Source of the DNA: Kiritimatiellia bacterium
Lineage (GTDB): Bacteria; Verrucomicrobiota; Kiritimatiellia; RFP12; UBA1067
DNA: 11,141 nucleotides
Direction: 5' to 3'
Assembly: GCA_017459225.1 (NCBI GenBank)
Contig: JAFUDL010000288.1
Location: 1 to 11,141 of the forward strand
The notes beneath the pieces are model-generated. The model saw nothing but the letters and a program-made list of their open reading frames with translations. It did not search any database and had not been told where the DNA came from. The translations under genes were made by a program, and so were the position numbers. Shown here piece after piece: positions 1 through 7,197 of the stretch (positions within the stretch are counted from its first letter, which is position 1; each line of letters begins with the position of its first letter).

Positions 1-956
1 AGTTCGCGGTGCTCGTACCACGCCTCGTTTGATGGGAGCGACTCGAGGCGGTGGTCCTTGTCGAAGAAGTCGCGGTTCATGTGCGAATCGCTGAAGTAGG
101 TGGCATGCACTCGCAGGTCGTTGTTGGGCGAGAGCTCAGCGCTGTGGTCCAGCACCACACGGTAGCGGCGGCGGTCCACGTCGCTGCCCCAGTTCTGGTA
201 GTTGCGGTGGTGCCCGCTCCAGCGGCGGCGGGTGTAGCGGTCGTAGTCCTCGTCCCAGGCGTTGTAGCCGGAGATCTTGCCCTTGCCGAACTCCTGCAGA
301 TCCCAGCGCAGCGACTGCCCCACGGCGAAGCCGTTCTTCGTGCGGTAGTCGGCCGAGGTCGATGCGCCCAGCTTGTAGCCGCCGGGTGTGCCGTCGTCGT
401 ACAGGTTGTACACGTATTTGGTGAGCAGAAAGCCGCCCCAGCGCGAGCGGTAGCCGGGCATTGCGCGCAGGCCGTAGTCGGTGTTGAGCGGGTAGTACCA
501 CATGGGCACCCAGAGAACGGGCACGTCCATGTACCTTAGCCATGCGTTCTTGACGAGCACGGCCTTGTCCTGGATGTATGTGAAGTCGCCGCGGAGATCC
601 CAGTGAAGGTGGTCCACGTCATTGGAGCATGTGGTGCCCTTGGCCGGCGTGCCGAATTCATAGATGCCGGCCACGCTGCGAGAGACGCGATCCGAGAAGA
701 ATCGGTACGGCGCTGCCGTGGCTGTGACGGAACCGGTGGCGAGGAGCGCGCCGTCCTTCAGTCCGCCCTGCAGGTACTTGCCGGTCACCTCGAGCTTGCC
801 CGACATGTGCTGGCCCTTCGCCTTCTGGGGAAGGGGGGCGGGGGCGAGAAGATCCAGCATGCTAGACTCGGGGGCAAGAAGGTCCAGCATGCTAGACTCG
901 GCTGCGAGAGCGCCGAGCGTGGCGAGCGAGGCAAGAAAGAGTAGTGTCTTTTTCAT
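1..956 (-). CDS. lptD: LPS-assembly outer-membrane protein LptD (OstA/Imp), N-terminal part
   Basis: The reading frame starts at an ATG at 954-956 and stays open for 318 codons to the window edge, so the C-terminal part of the barrel is missing. LptD forms the outer-membrane translocon that, with LptE, inserts lipopolysaccharide into the outer leaflet. Residues 1-19 form a signal peptide (MKKTLLFLASLATLGALAA). Residues about 52-95 resemble one LptA-like strand repeat (LLATGSVTA, FFSDRVSRS). Then comes the family hallmark: Cys110 in TTCSNDVDHLHW, followed by KNAWLRYMDVPVLWVPMWYYPL, matching the LptD pattern of Cys, Trp, and a 'vPvlyvP' strand entering the barrel. Alternating aromatic/charged strands follow. 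The soluble N-terminal domain is much shorter than in proteobacterial LptD. Residues 21-40 carry a 10-residue tandem repeat. The gene is last of the visible operon, 28 bp after rng, and has no clear Shine-Dalgarno (A-rich leader only). The family call is good; full-length function is inferred. Confidence 0.85.
   Translation of the reverse strand, partial: MKKTLLFLASLATLGALAAESSMLDLLAPESSMLDLLAPAPLPQKAKGQHMSGKLEVTGKYLQGGLKDGALLATGSVTATAAPYRFFSDRVSRSVAGIYEFGTPAKGTTCSNDVDHLHWDLRGDFTYIQDKAVLVKNAWLRYMDVPVLWVPMWYYPLNTDYGLRAMPGYRSRWGGFLLTKYVYNLYDDGTPGGYKLGASTSADYRTKNGFAVGQSLRWDLQEFGKGKISGYNAWDEDYDRYTRRRWSGHHRNYQNWGSDVDRRRYRVVLDHSAELSPNNDLRVHATYFSDSHMNRDFFDKDHRLESLPSNEAWYEHRE
841..900 (-). repeat. 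30-bp tandem duplication in the lptD 5' end
   Basis: Positions 841-870 and 871-900 are two adjacent 30-bp copies that differ at two bases (28 of 30 identical). They encode the decapeptide ESSMLDLLAP twice, directly after the predicted signal peptidase site of LptD. Each copy contains the palindrome AGCATGCT. The duplication keeps frame, so it changes only the length of the mature N-terminus. Confidence 0.95.
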
Positions 957-984
957 TGTTTTTGTTCGCTTTGCGGGCTGAGTG

Positions 985-2676
985 TCACACGGCCGGTTTC
1001 CCGGCACCAGAAGAGTATAGCACTTGTCCGCTCTCCGCGTCCAGTATAGAATACGATTCTGGATGACGGTGGAGTTCCGAGACGAAGGTGAGCTTCGTGT
1101 TGAACTGTGCCTGCAGCTGTGCGAGAATCTGCGCGTCTTCGGTGCGCAGGCGCTGCATCACCGCGGGGGCGATCACTATCTTCGGCACGAACGGACGCTT
1201 CTCCGCGTCGGCCTTGCGCAGCAGGGAGGTGAGTTGGCGCTGGAGCTCGATGGAGACTGCGAGCGGACTCTTCACCACGCCGTGGCCGCCGCAGCACGGG
1301 CAGGTGCTGCTGAGCATGGAGAGGATGGATTCCTCGTGGCGCTGGCGGCTCATCTCGAGAAGGCCGAGGTCGCTGATCTCGAGCACGTTGGTGCGCGCGC
1401 GGTCGCGTTTGAGCGCGTCCTTGAGCGCGCGGTACACCTGCTTTTGGTGCTTTCGACTCTTCATGTCGATGAGGTCGAGCACCACGAGTCCGCCGATGTT
1501 CCTGAGGCGCAGCTGGCGGGCGACCTCCTCCACGGCCTCGAGGTTCACCTCGAGAATCGCCTCCTCCTGCGTGCCCTTGCACTTGTGGTGGCCGGTGTTC
1601 ACGTCCACCGCGATGAGAGCCTCCGTCTCGTCGATCACGAGATAGCCGCCGCCTTTCAGGCGCACCTGGCGCTTGAATGCGTCGTGCAGCTGGCGTTCAA
1701 CGCCGAGGCGCTCGAAGATGTTCTCGGCACCGTCGTAGCGGCGCACCTTGCCGCGTGCGCGGCGGGAGATGCGGCTCGTGGCGTCGCGCAGCTTCTCGAA
1801 GGTGCTCTCGTCGTCCACGACAACGCTGTCGATGTCCTCTGTGAGCCAGTCGCGCACCACGCGCTCCACGAGGCCGGGCTCCTGCCATACGCAGCATGGC
1901 GTGCGCAGGTTCTTCACGTTGCCCTGCAGCTCGTGCCAGCTCTGCAGGAGGTTGCGCATGTCGCGCGCGAAGGAGGTTCCCTTGGCGCCAACGCCTGCTG
2001 TACGCACGATGAGGCCCACGTCGTCGGGAAGGAGCAGTCGGTCGAGAATCTTCTTGAGGCGCTTGCGCTCTTCCGCGTCGCCGATCTTGCGGCTGACGCC
2101 GCGAGTCTTGGTGCCGGGCATCATCACGAGGTAACGCCCCGGAATGGAGAGGTTGGTGGTCACGCGCGGTCCCTTTGTGGAGATGGGGCCTTTCGTCACC
2201 TGCACGATGATCTCGGTGCCGGGCTTGAAGCGTTCGTGGATTTCCTCGGTGGTGAGGCGCGGGGGCTTGCCTCGGCGCTTGGAGTTGTTCTTGCCCTTGC
2301 CGTTCTTGCCGTTTTTGCCGTTCTTGCCGGAGGACTTGTCGTCCGCATCGTCGTCGCTGCCGTCATCAATCTCGTCGAGGAAGGCGTCCACGTCGGGCTG
2401 CATGTCCCAGTAGTGCAGAAAAGCGTTCTTCTTGAGGCCGATGTCCACGAACGCGGCCTGCAGGTCGTCCTGCAGGTTCTGGATGCGTCCCTTGAACACG
2501 CACCCTACGAGGCGCTCGTCCTCGGGATGCTCCACCATGTACTCCTCGAGACGTCCGTTTTCCATCACGGCCACGCGCGTCTCGAGCTTTTCGACGTTCA
2601 CGAGTATCTCTCGCTTGATCTTGTTTCGGGTGAGCCAATTTCTCACCGTGTTGACCACTGCTTGTATGACTGACAT
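985..2676 (-). CDS. rng: Ribonuclease G (RNase E/G family endoribonuclease)
   Basis: This 563-residue protein is a single-strand-specific endoribonuclease of the RNase E/G family, which processes rRNA precursors and starts mRNA decay in the cytoplasm. The S1 domain begins about residue 35 (VFKGRIQNLQDDLQAAFVDIG) and is interrupted by an acidic then Gly/Lys/Asn-rich insert at about 100-140. The RNase H-like catalytic part holds the two metal-binding aspartates, D358 in IAVDVNTG and D401 in VVLDLIDMKSRKH, matching D303 and D346 of E. coli RNase E. The zinc-link Cys pair is C459 and C462 in CPCCGGHG. There is no long C-terminal degradosome scaffold, which favours RNase G over RNase E. The ATG at 2674-2676 has an AAAGGAA Shine-Dalgarno about 7 nt upstream. 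rng also follows the mre genes in proteobacteria such as E. coli, so the context fits. The 61-bp gap to rodA holds an octamer repeat. Confidence 0.95.
   Translation of the reverse strand: MSVIQAVVNTVRNWLTRNKIKREILVNVEKLETRVAVMENGRLEEYMVEHPEDERLVGCVFKGRIQNLQDDLQAAFVDIGLKKNAFLHYWDMQPDVDAFLDEIDDGSDDDADDKSSGKNGKNGKNGKGKNNSKRRGKPPRLTTEEIHERFKPGTEIIVQVTKGPISTKGPRVTTNLSIPGRYLVMMPGTKTRGVSRKIGDAEERKRLKKILDRLLLPDDVGLIVRTAGVGAKGTSFARDMRNLLQSWHELQGNVKNLRTPCCVWQEPGLVERVVRDWLTEDIDSVVVDDESTFEKLRDATSRISRRARGKVRRYDGAENIFERLGVERQLHDAFKRQVRLKGGGYLVIDETEALIAVDVNTGHHKCKGTQEEAILEVNLEAVEEVARQLRLRNIGGLVVLDLIDMKSRKHQKQVYRALKDALKRDRARTNVLEISDLGLLEMSRQRHEESILSMLSSTCPCCGGHGVVKSPLAVSIELQRQLTSLLRKADAEKRPFVPKIVIAPAVMQRLRTEDAQILAQLQAQFNTKLTFVSELHRHPESYSILDAESGQVLYSSGAGKPAV
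2294..2329 (-). repeat. 9-bp tandem repeat encoding (GKN)n in RNase G
   Basis: Four head-to-tail 9-bp units lie here (plus-strand unit TTCTTGCCG with variants CCCTTGCCG and TTTTTGCCG). Read on the minus strand they encode Gly-Lys-Asn triplets inside the S1-domain insert of RNase G. The unit is a multiple of three, so gain or loss by slippage keeps the reading frame. Confidence 0.9.
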
Positions 2677-2701
2677 GTTTGTTCCTTTCGGTTGTAAGTT
2701 T

Positions 2702-2733
2702 GTTTGAAAGTTTGAGAGTTTGAAGGTTTGACA
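2702..2733. repeat. Octamer direct repeat GTTTGANN x4 between rodA and rng
   Basis: GTTTGA recurs at 2702, 2710, 2718 and 2726, spaced exactly 8 bp, with the two spacer bases varying (AA, GA, AG, CA). On the transcribed minus strand this reads TCAAAC every 8 bases and ends 25 nt before the rng start codon. It begins 5 bp after the rodA stop codon in the direction of transcription. The array fills most of the 61-bp intergenic gap. Function is unknown; it could be a protein-binding array, an unstructured RNA segment, or slippage-derived sequence. Confidence 0.85.
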
Positions 2734-2737
2734 GGTT

Positions 2738-3904
2738 TTAGGTTTCGGCGATTTCTTCGTTGTGGACGGCCACGCTCTGCACGAGGCCTAATGAGGCCAT
2801 CACGACAATCAGGAATGTTCGGCCCGCGCTGATGAATGGCAGCGGCAGACCGGTGATCGGCATTAGGCCTATGGACATCGCGATGTTGATGTACACATGG
2901 CAGAAGATGAGAGTGGCCACACCGGTGGCGATGAGCCTTCCTCGTTCGTCGGTGGACTTGAACGCTATCCTCAGCGACGGCAGCAGCACGCCGAGATAGA
3001 GCGTCAGCAGCAGCAGATTCCCCATGAATCCGCTCTCCTCCGCCACCACTGCGAAGATGAAGTCGTTCATCGAGACGGATTGCGGCAGATACCCAAGCGC
3101 CTTGAGCTCTCCCTTCCTCAGTCCCTTGCCCCACACTGATCCCGACCCTATCGAGATGAGCGCCTGATGCTGGTTGTAGCCCGCACCCCGCAGATCTCGT
3201 TCGGGGAACAGAAATACCCGCAGTCGCTTTATCTGGTGTTCCCTCAGCGGAAGGCGGCTGTAGAGCTGTTCCTTTCTTGCTTCGTCGTTCTGGCGTTCGG
3301 CCACGTAGACAGTGCCCAGCACCAGCCCTGCGGCGAGAAGTGCTACCAGCAGCAGAGCCACTAGCCCCTTCGTCCATACGCGCGCCACAAACAGCATCAC
3401 CATCACTGCGGGCGCCAGCACGAGCGCTGTGCCAAGGTCTGGTTCCGTGAGAATGAGAAGGGCGGGCACTGCGAACGCAGCTCCAGTGGCGAGGAACCAC
3501 TTGAACGAACGACGTCCCTCGCGTCCGGCAAGATACGCGATGAACACGATCACGGCGATCTTCGCCAGCTCGCTCGGCTGGAAGAACCACAGCCACCTTC
3601 TTCCGCCATACACTTCCGCGCCGAACTTCAGCACCGCCACGAGAAGCACAAGCGCGCCCGCATAGGCGGGTATGGCCGCGAAGTCGAGAAGCTTGCGGTA
3701 GTCTATGGATGCGAGCGCGAAGTACACTATGAATCCGAACGCGGCCGTGTAGGCGTGAACATGCCAGATGTTCTGGATGGCGGCGATCTGGCGTGCGCTG
3801 CCGGCGCTCCAGATGAACGCGGTGCCTATTGCGATGAGGCATGTCATGCACACTGTAAGCACCCAGTCGGTGCGCTTGATCTTCGAAAGGAACGTCGCGA
3901 TCAT
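2738..3904 (-). CDS. rodA: RodA, SEDS-family peptidoglycan glycosyltransferase
   Basis: This 388-residue, roughly ten-helix membrane protein is the SEDS polymerase that extends glycan strands from lipid II in the elongasome, working with PBP2. Family signatures appear in order: GRRWLWFFQPSELAK (101-115), LTEPDLGTA (152-160), the loop AGYNQHQALISIGSG (241-255), the catalytic-aspartate region SVSMNDFIFAVVAEESGFMG with D281, and the late PLPFISAG (354-361). D281 corresponds to the essential Asp of E. coli (D262) and Thermus (D255) RodA. Two substitutions stand out: Asn replaces the usual Thr before D281, and SAGRT replaces the usual SYGGS. The length is normal for RodA, and pairing with mrdA supports RodA over FtsW. 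The start lies 3 bp after the mrdA stop, with a GGGAGGG Shine-Dalgarno inside the mrdA end, so translation is probably coupled. Confidence 0.95.
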   Translation of the reverse strand: MIATFLSKIKRTDWVLTVCMTCLIAIGTAFIWSAGSARQIAAIQNIWHVHAYTAAFGFIVYFALASIDYRKLLDFAAIPAYAGALVLLVAVLKFGAEVYGGRRWLWFFQPSELAKIAVIVFIAYLAGREGRRSFKWFLATGAAFAVPALLILTEPDLGTALVLAPAVMVMLFVARVWTKGLVALLLVALLAAGLVLGTVYVAERQNDEARKEQLYSRLPLREHQIKRLRVFLFPERDLRGAGYNQHQALISIGSGSVWGKGLRKGELKALGYLPQSVSMNDFIFAVVAEESGFMGNLLLLTLYLGVLLPSLRIAFKSTDERGRLIATGVATLIFCHVYINIAMSIGLMPITGLPLPFISAGRTFLIVVMASLGLVQSVAVHNEEIAET

Positions 3905-3907
3905 CTG

Positions 3908-5779
3908 CTAGTCCCTCCCCTCGTAGTAGTGGGCCGCCGGGCGAATGCCCGTAACCTCCTCTTCGCCGAAGATGCTGGCCAGAACCTTGTGGACGCGCGG
4001 CGCCACCGTCTTGCCGCCGGATTCCCCTCGCTCTACTAGCATGGCGATTGCCACCGTAGGTTGTTCGTATGGGGCAAAGGCGATGATCCACGTGTTCTTG
4101 CGCTTCGTCTCGCCGCGTCCGATCTCCGCCGTGCCCGTCTTGCCCGCGCAGTCCACCTTAAGTCTGAAGCGCCTGCGTCGTCCGTCCTCCGTCTCGGTGC
4201 GCACGAGAATGGCGCGTCCCGTTCCGGTGTCCACCACCGCCTTCATGCTCTTCCTCACAAGTTCAATCGCGTCCGCCTCGTACGGGATGCGCCGCACGAC
4301 CGAGGCTGTGTGCGCGCCTTCTTTTCGCGCGTAGAGGTACGGACGGTACACGCGCCCGCCGTTTGCGAGCGTGGCCGCCACAACTGCCATCTGCAGCGGC
4401 GTCACGAGCAGCATGCCCTGGCCGATGCACATCTGGCAAGTGTCGCCGGGATACCAGTGCTCGTTGTACCAGCGGAACTTCCATTCGTCGTCGGGCACAA
4501 CGCCGGAGTATTCTCCGCCGATGTCGATGCCGGTGCGCGAGCCGAGTCCAAACGATCGAGCCGCGGTGATGACGGCGTTGGATCCGACTGCCGTTCCAAG
4601 GTTGCAGAAGAACGAGTTGCAGCTCTGCTCGATGGCCTCGCTCAGGTTCAGAGAGCCGTGTCCGTAGCGGTCCCAGCAGTGTAGGCGCAGATCGCCGAGA
4701 CGGTACACTCCCTGGCAGTTGTACTCGTCCTCCGGCATCCATGCGGTGGCGAGGCCGGCGAGCGCCGTGATGGGCTTGAATGTGGAGCCAGGGGCGTATC
4801 CTTCGGATATTGCGCGGTTCTGCCCGCGCTTGGCGGGGGCGTTCGTTAGGGAGGCGTACACGGCGTGTGTGAGCGTGGGAACGCATTCGTTGGGGTTGAA
4901 TGTCGGGGCGCTTGCGAGGGCGAGCACTGCGCCGTCGCGAGGATCGAGCACCACGCCCGCGCCGGTGACTCCTTCGAGCTCGCGTTCGAGGGATGCCTGT
5001 ATTCTGATGTCGAGTGTGAGGGTCAGGTCAAGGCCGTTTGCAGGCGCCACATCGCCATCGCCTGCGTCGTCCATCAGGTTCTGGCGAGCGCGGGTGGGAC
5101 GAAACCCGCGTGCATCCACCCTAACGCGCTTCTCTCCGGTCACGCCGGAAAGGAAGCGGTTGTAGTAGCTCTCCACGCCGTCGCGTCCCTTCATCTCCTT
5201 CTCGCTGAAGTATACGGGGTCGTTCTCGAATCCCTCTGGATCGCCGCGGCCCGTGTATCCCAGCACGTGCGCCGCGAGGGTGCCGAATGGGTATGTGCGC
5301 TCTGCGGAGACGTGGTCGGCGAAGCCGGGGAACTCGTGCGAGCGCTCGCAGAAGCGCGCAAAGGTGGATTCGTCCAGATCCTGCCACACCACAAGCGGGA
5401 TGGCGCTTGCCGTCTGCAGATGGCGTTCGATTTCCCGAGGCGACGTCTGGCGTTGGATTCCGAGGGCGCGGGAAAGATCGTCGATCGCGGCGTCAACGGC
5501 GGCAACTGTGTTTGATGCCGCGCCGCGGCGCTGGAACTCTTCGAGGTTGCATTGGATGCAGCGGCTTGGACGGCACTCCGCCAGCACGCGTCCGTTGCGG
5601 TCGAGGATGCGTCCGCGCATTCCTGGCACGCGCACGCGGCGTATGGTCTGAATAGCCTGGCTTTCGCGCGACTCCGCCACGTTCAGCACCTGTATCCTGA
5701 AGAGCGATATGCCCAGCACCAGTTCGCCGAAGACGAACACCGCTCCCAGCGCGACTATGAACCAGCGGGATGGATTCAT
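3908..5779 (-). CDS. mrdA: Penicillin-binding protein 2 (elongasome transpeptidase)
   Basis: This 623-residue class B PBP crosslinks peptidoglycan during cell elongation and activates RodA. One N-terminal membrane anchor (about 6-28) is followed by the pedestal domain, which begins with MRGRILDRNGRVLA (54-67). The transpeptidase domain carries all three catalytic motifs: SxxK as S332-TF-K335 in YAPGSTFKP, SxN as S386-C-N388, and KTG as K547-T-G549 in AGKTGTAE. Pedestal hallmarks such as AERTYPFGTLAAHVLGYTG (159-177) and GRDGVESYYNRFLSG (198-212) fit PBP2 better than FtsI. Length matches E. coli PBP2 (about 630). The ATG overlaps the mreD stop as ATGA and is preceded by GGGAGGG, so translational coupling to mreD is likely. 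Confidence 0.96.
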   Translation of the reverse strand: MNPSRWFIVALGAVFVFGELVLGISLFRIQVLNVAESRESQAIQTIRRVRVPGMRGRILDRNGRVLAECRPSRCIQCNLEEFQRRGAASNTVAAVDAAIDDLSRALGIQRQTSPREIERHLQTASAIPLVVWQDLDESTFARFCERSHEFPGFADHVSAERTYPFGTLAAHVLGYTGRGDPEGFENDPVYFSEKEMKGRDGVESYYNRFLSGVTGEKRVRVDARGFRPTRARQNLMDDAGDGDVAPANGLDLTLTLDIRIQASLERELEGVTGAGVVLDPRDGAVLALASAPTFNPNECVPTLTHAVYASLTNAPAKRGQNRAISEGYAPGSTFKPITALAGLATAWMPEDEYNCQGVYRLGDLRLHCWDRYGHGSLNLSEAIEQSCNSFFCNLGTAVGSNAVITAARSFGLGSRTGIDIGGEYSGVVPDDEWKFRWYNEHWYPGDTCQMCIGQGMLLVTPLQMAVVAATLANGGRVYRPYLYARKEGAHTASVVRRIPYEADAIELVRKSMKAVVDTGTGRAILVRTETEDGRRRRFRLKVDCAGKTGTAEIGRGETKRKNTWIIAFAPYEQPTVAIAMLVERGESGGKTVAPRVHKVLASIFGEEEVTGIRPAAHYYEGRD

Positions 5780-6333
5780 GCTTCCCTCCCGATGGCCTCG
5801 GGGCCTTCAAAACCCACGTTCTTCTCGAGGCGCGGCATGATGAAGAAGATGGCCGCGCCCACCGGGGCGGCAGGCAATGCGCTCGCGAAGAAGCGTATGA
5901 TCGGCGCGGGATCGTTGCCCGCCACGCCCCACACGGCCAGCCACAGTTCGTGCAGGGGCGCGGCGAGCGTCACGGACACGAGGCCGAGCACCGATGGGGA
6001 TGGGGCGTTTGCAATCGAGCGCAGAAAGCGTATGGAGACGCCGACGAGAAGGAAGAATCCGGTGGCGCAGCCTATCGGGAAGCCGCTCAGCGCGTCTTCG
6101 AACGCGCCAGCGAAGATGGCTACCGGAATCCAGCGGGCGGCGTAGAACTGACGCGTTCGCGATGGGTGGCGTTCAGAGTTGTTGGTAGGTCGGTCGGTCG
6201 CGGCCCAGTGGAGGACGAGCGCGAGGAGAAAGGGTGGCTTCGCGCCGCCGAAGACGGGCCACATGTCCTGCAGCGCGGCCGCTAAGACCGTGCAGACGAA
6301 GAAGAAGAGGAACTGTACTGCTCTAGTCTTCAC
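5776..6333 (-). CDS. mreD: MreD, rod shape-determining membrane protein
   Basis: I start this protein at a GTG at 6331-6333, giving 185 residues. The open frame extends upstream to an ATG at 6418-6420, but that would overlap mreC by 98 bp and add a basic, non-hydrophobic tail. The GTG start overlaps the mreC stop by 11 bp and places a hydrophobic segment right at the N-terminus (AVQFLFFFVCTVLAAAL). MreD is a small inner-membrane protein of the elongasome, and its sequence is poorly conserved. About five or six hydrophobic segments are visible (about 5-21, 33-46, 68-81, 85-103, 114-138, 146-167), including the GFPIG region (84-88) typical of the family. Identification rests mainly on size, hydrophobicity and position between mreC and mrdA. 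Start-site certainty is moderate. Confidence 0.88.
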   Translation of the reverse strand: MKTRAVQFLFFFVCTVLAAALQDMWPVFGGAKPPFLLALVLHWAATDRPTNNSERHPSRTRQFYAARWIPVAIFAGAFEDALSGFPIGCATGFFLLVGVSIRFLRSIANAPSPSVLGLVSVTLAAPLHELWLAVWGVAGNDPAPIIRFFASALPAAPVGAAIFFIMPRLEKNVGFEGPEAIGREA

Positions 6334-7162
6334 GGCGGATGAACACGTCCTCGAGGGATGGGAAGTCGACGGCCGGCATGACGGCTCCCTCCCTCTCAAG
6401 CTGCGTTTCGTCCTCTTCACACCCTTCGATCAGGTAGCCGACCGTCAGCCCTCGGGGAAATACGCCCCCAAGGCCGCTAGTGATGATTTTCGCATTTGGC
6501 GGCAGCAATGGCCGCCGTTTCATGTGTCGCATGCGAAGTGGGTTTACGAGGTATAGAATGGAAAGTCCTGTGCGGGCGTGGGCGGTCTGCGTTCCACCAC
6601 CCTCGAGAATGCCCTGCACTGCACCGAGCGAGGGGTCGTTCGTCTGTATCTCGCAGGCCACCTTGGTCGATGGATCGGTGAGAAGGCGCACGTCGGCCGT
6701 GCGGCGCGTCACATTCTCAACGCGCCCCACGAGCCCGCCCGGCACGGCTACGGTGGCGTTGGTCTTCACGCCGTCGGCCGAACCGCGTCCCACACGCATA
6801 AGCCCTCGCACTCCGCCGGCTCCGTCGCGGCTCAGCACTGGTGCGCATATCCAGCGGTTCGTGGAGGCCGCAGCGTAGCCGAGCAGTTTTCTGAGGCGCT
6901 GGTTCTCCTCGGCGAGTGATTCCCGTTCCGCCTCAAGCATTCGCAAGGCGGCCGCTTCTGTTCTGAGGCGCTGGTTCTCCGACGCAGTGCGCGCCGGGCG
7001 GAACACTGCCTTGAGCCAAGCCACAGGACCGCGCACCGTCCAGGCGCGGGCGTTCTCCACGGGATACACCGCCTCCTTGGCAAGACTACGACCGCACGCG
7101 AGCCAAAGCCCGAGTGCTGCGAGTGCGACTAGCGCTGCGATTGTTCCTGTGTTTCCTTTCAA
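6323..7162 (-). CDS. mreC: MreC, periplasmic elongasome scaffold protein
   Basis: This 279-residue protein links the cytoplasmic MreB filament with PBP2/RodA in the periplasm. It has one N-terminal membrane helix (about 7-24), a coiled coil (about 60-94, with ENQRLR occurring twice) and the paired beta-barrel domain. Domain features include RVGRGSADGVKTNATVAVPGG (about 122-142), LVGRVENV, LLTDPSTKV and the late ITSGLGGVFPRGLTVG segment, all MreC hallmarks. The start codon is TTG (7160-7162); no ATG or GTG lies in frame before the membrane helix. A GGAAGGA Shine-Dalgarno lies just upstream but is buried in a hairpin (7165-7185). The gene follows mreB by 35 bp and overlaps mreD, so it is co-transcribed. 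Confidence 0.95.
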   Translation of the reverse strand: MKGNTGTIAALVALAALGLWLACGRSLAKEAVYPVENARAWTVRGPVAWLKAVFRPARTASENQRLRTEAAALRMLEAERESLAEENQRLRKLLGYAAASTNRWICAPVLSRDGAGGVRGLMRVGRGSADGVKTNATVAVPGGLVGRVENVTRRTADVRLLTDPSTKVACEIQTNDPSLGAVQGILEGGGTQTAHARTGLSILYLVNPLRMRHMKRRPLLPPNAKIITSGLGGVFPRGLTVGYLIEGCEEDETQLEREGAVMPAVDFPSLEDVFIRRED

Positions 7163-7164
7163 AC

Positions 7165-7185
7165 GTCCTTCCCTTGCGGAAGGAC
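7165..7185 (-). promoter_or_regulatory. Hairpin hiding the mreC Shine-Dalgarno
   Basis: GTCCTTCC and GGAAGGAC form a perfect 8-bp stem with a 5-base loop in the mreB-mreC gap. On the mRNA the 3' arm is the GGAAGGA ribosome binding site of mreC, so folding would block it. A short competing pairing (GGAA at 7186-7189 with TTCC) could open the main stem. There is no U-tract after the stem, so it is not an intrinsic terminator. A ribosome finishing mreB at 7198-7200 would reach close to the 5' arm, which suggests translational coupling. Confidence 0.65.
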
Positions 7186-7197
7186 TTCCTCAACGCG

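Noticed and set aside
603..944. Small plus-strand open frames opposite lptD
   Set aside because: They lie antisense to the lptD signal peptide and N-terminal region and show no conserved motif or credible start signal.
1024..2673. A 549-codon plus-strand open frame antisense to RNase G
   Set aside because: The protein has no recognisable motif and is His/Val/Ala/Leu-rich, as expected from the complement of a high-GC gene. The opposite strand encodes an unmistakable RNase G.
2702..2733. The octamer array as a CRISPR
   Set aside because: The units are 8 bp with 2-bp variable positions; there are no 20-40 bp repeats with spacers and no cas genes.
2643..4091. A 482-codon minus-strand open frame spanning rodA in another frame
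   Set aside because: Arg/Ser/His-rich composition without membrane segments or motifs; rodA in the correct frame explains the region.
6334..6420. A longer mreD start at the upstream ATG (29 extra codons)
   Set aside because: It would overlap mreC by 98 bp and add a basic hydrophilic tail before the first membrane segment. The GTG overlapping the mreC stop fits operon spacing better.
7165..7185. The mreB-mreC hairpin as an intrinsic terminator
   Set aside because: No run of U follows the stem on the transcribed strand, and the genes downstream clearly belong to the same operon.
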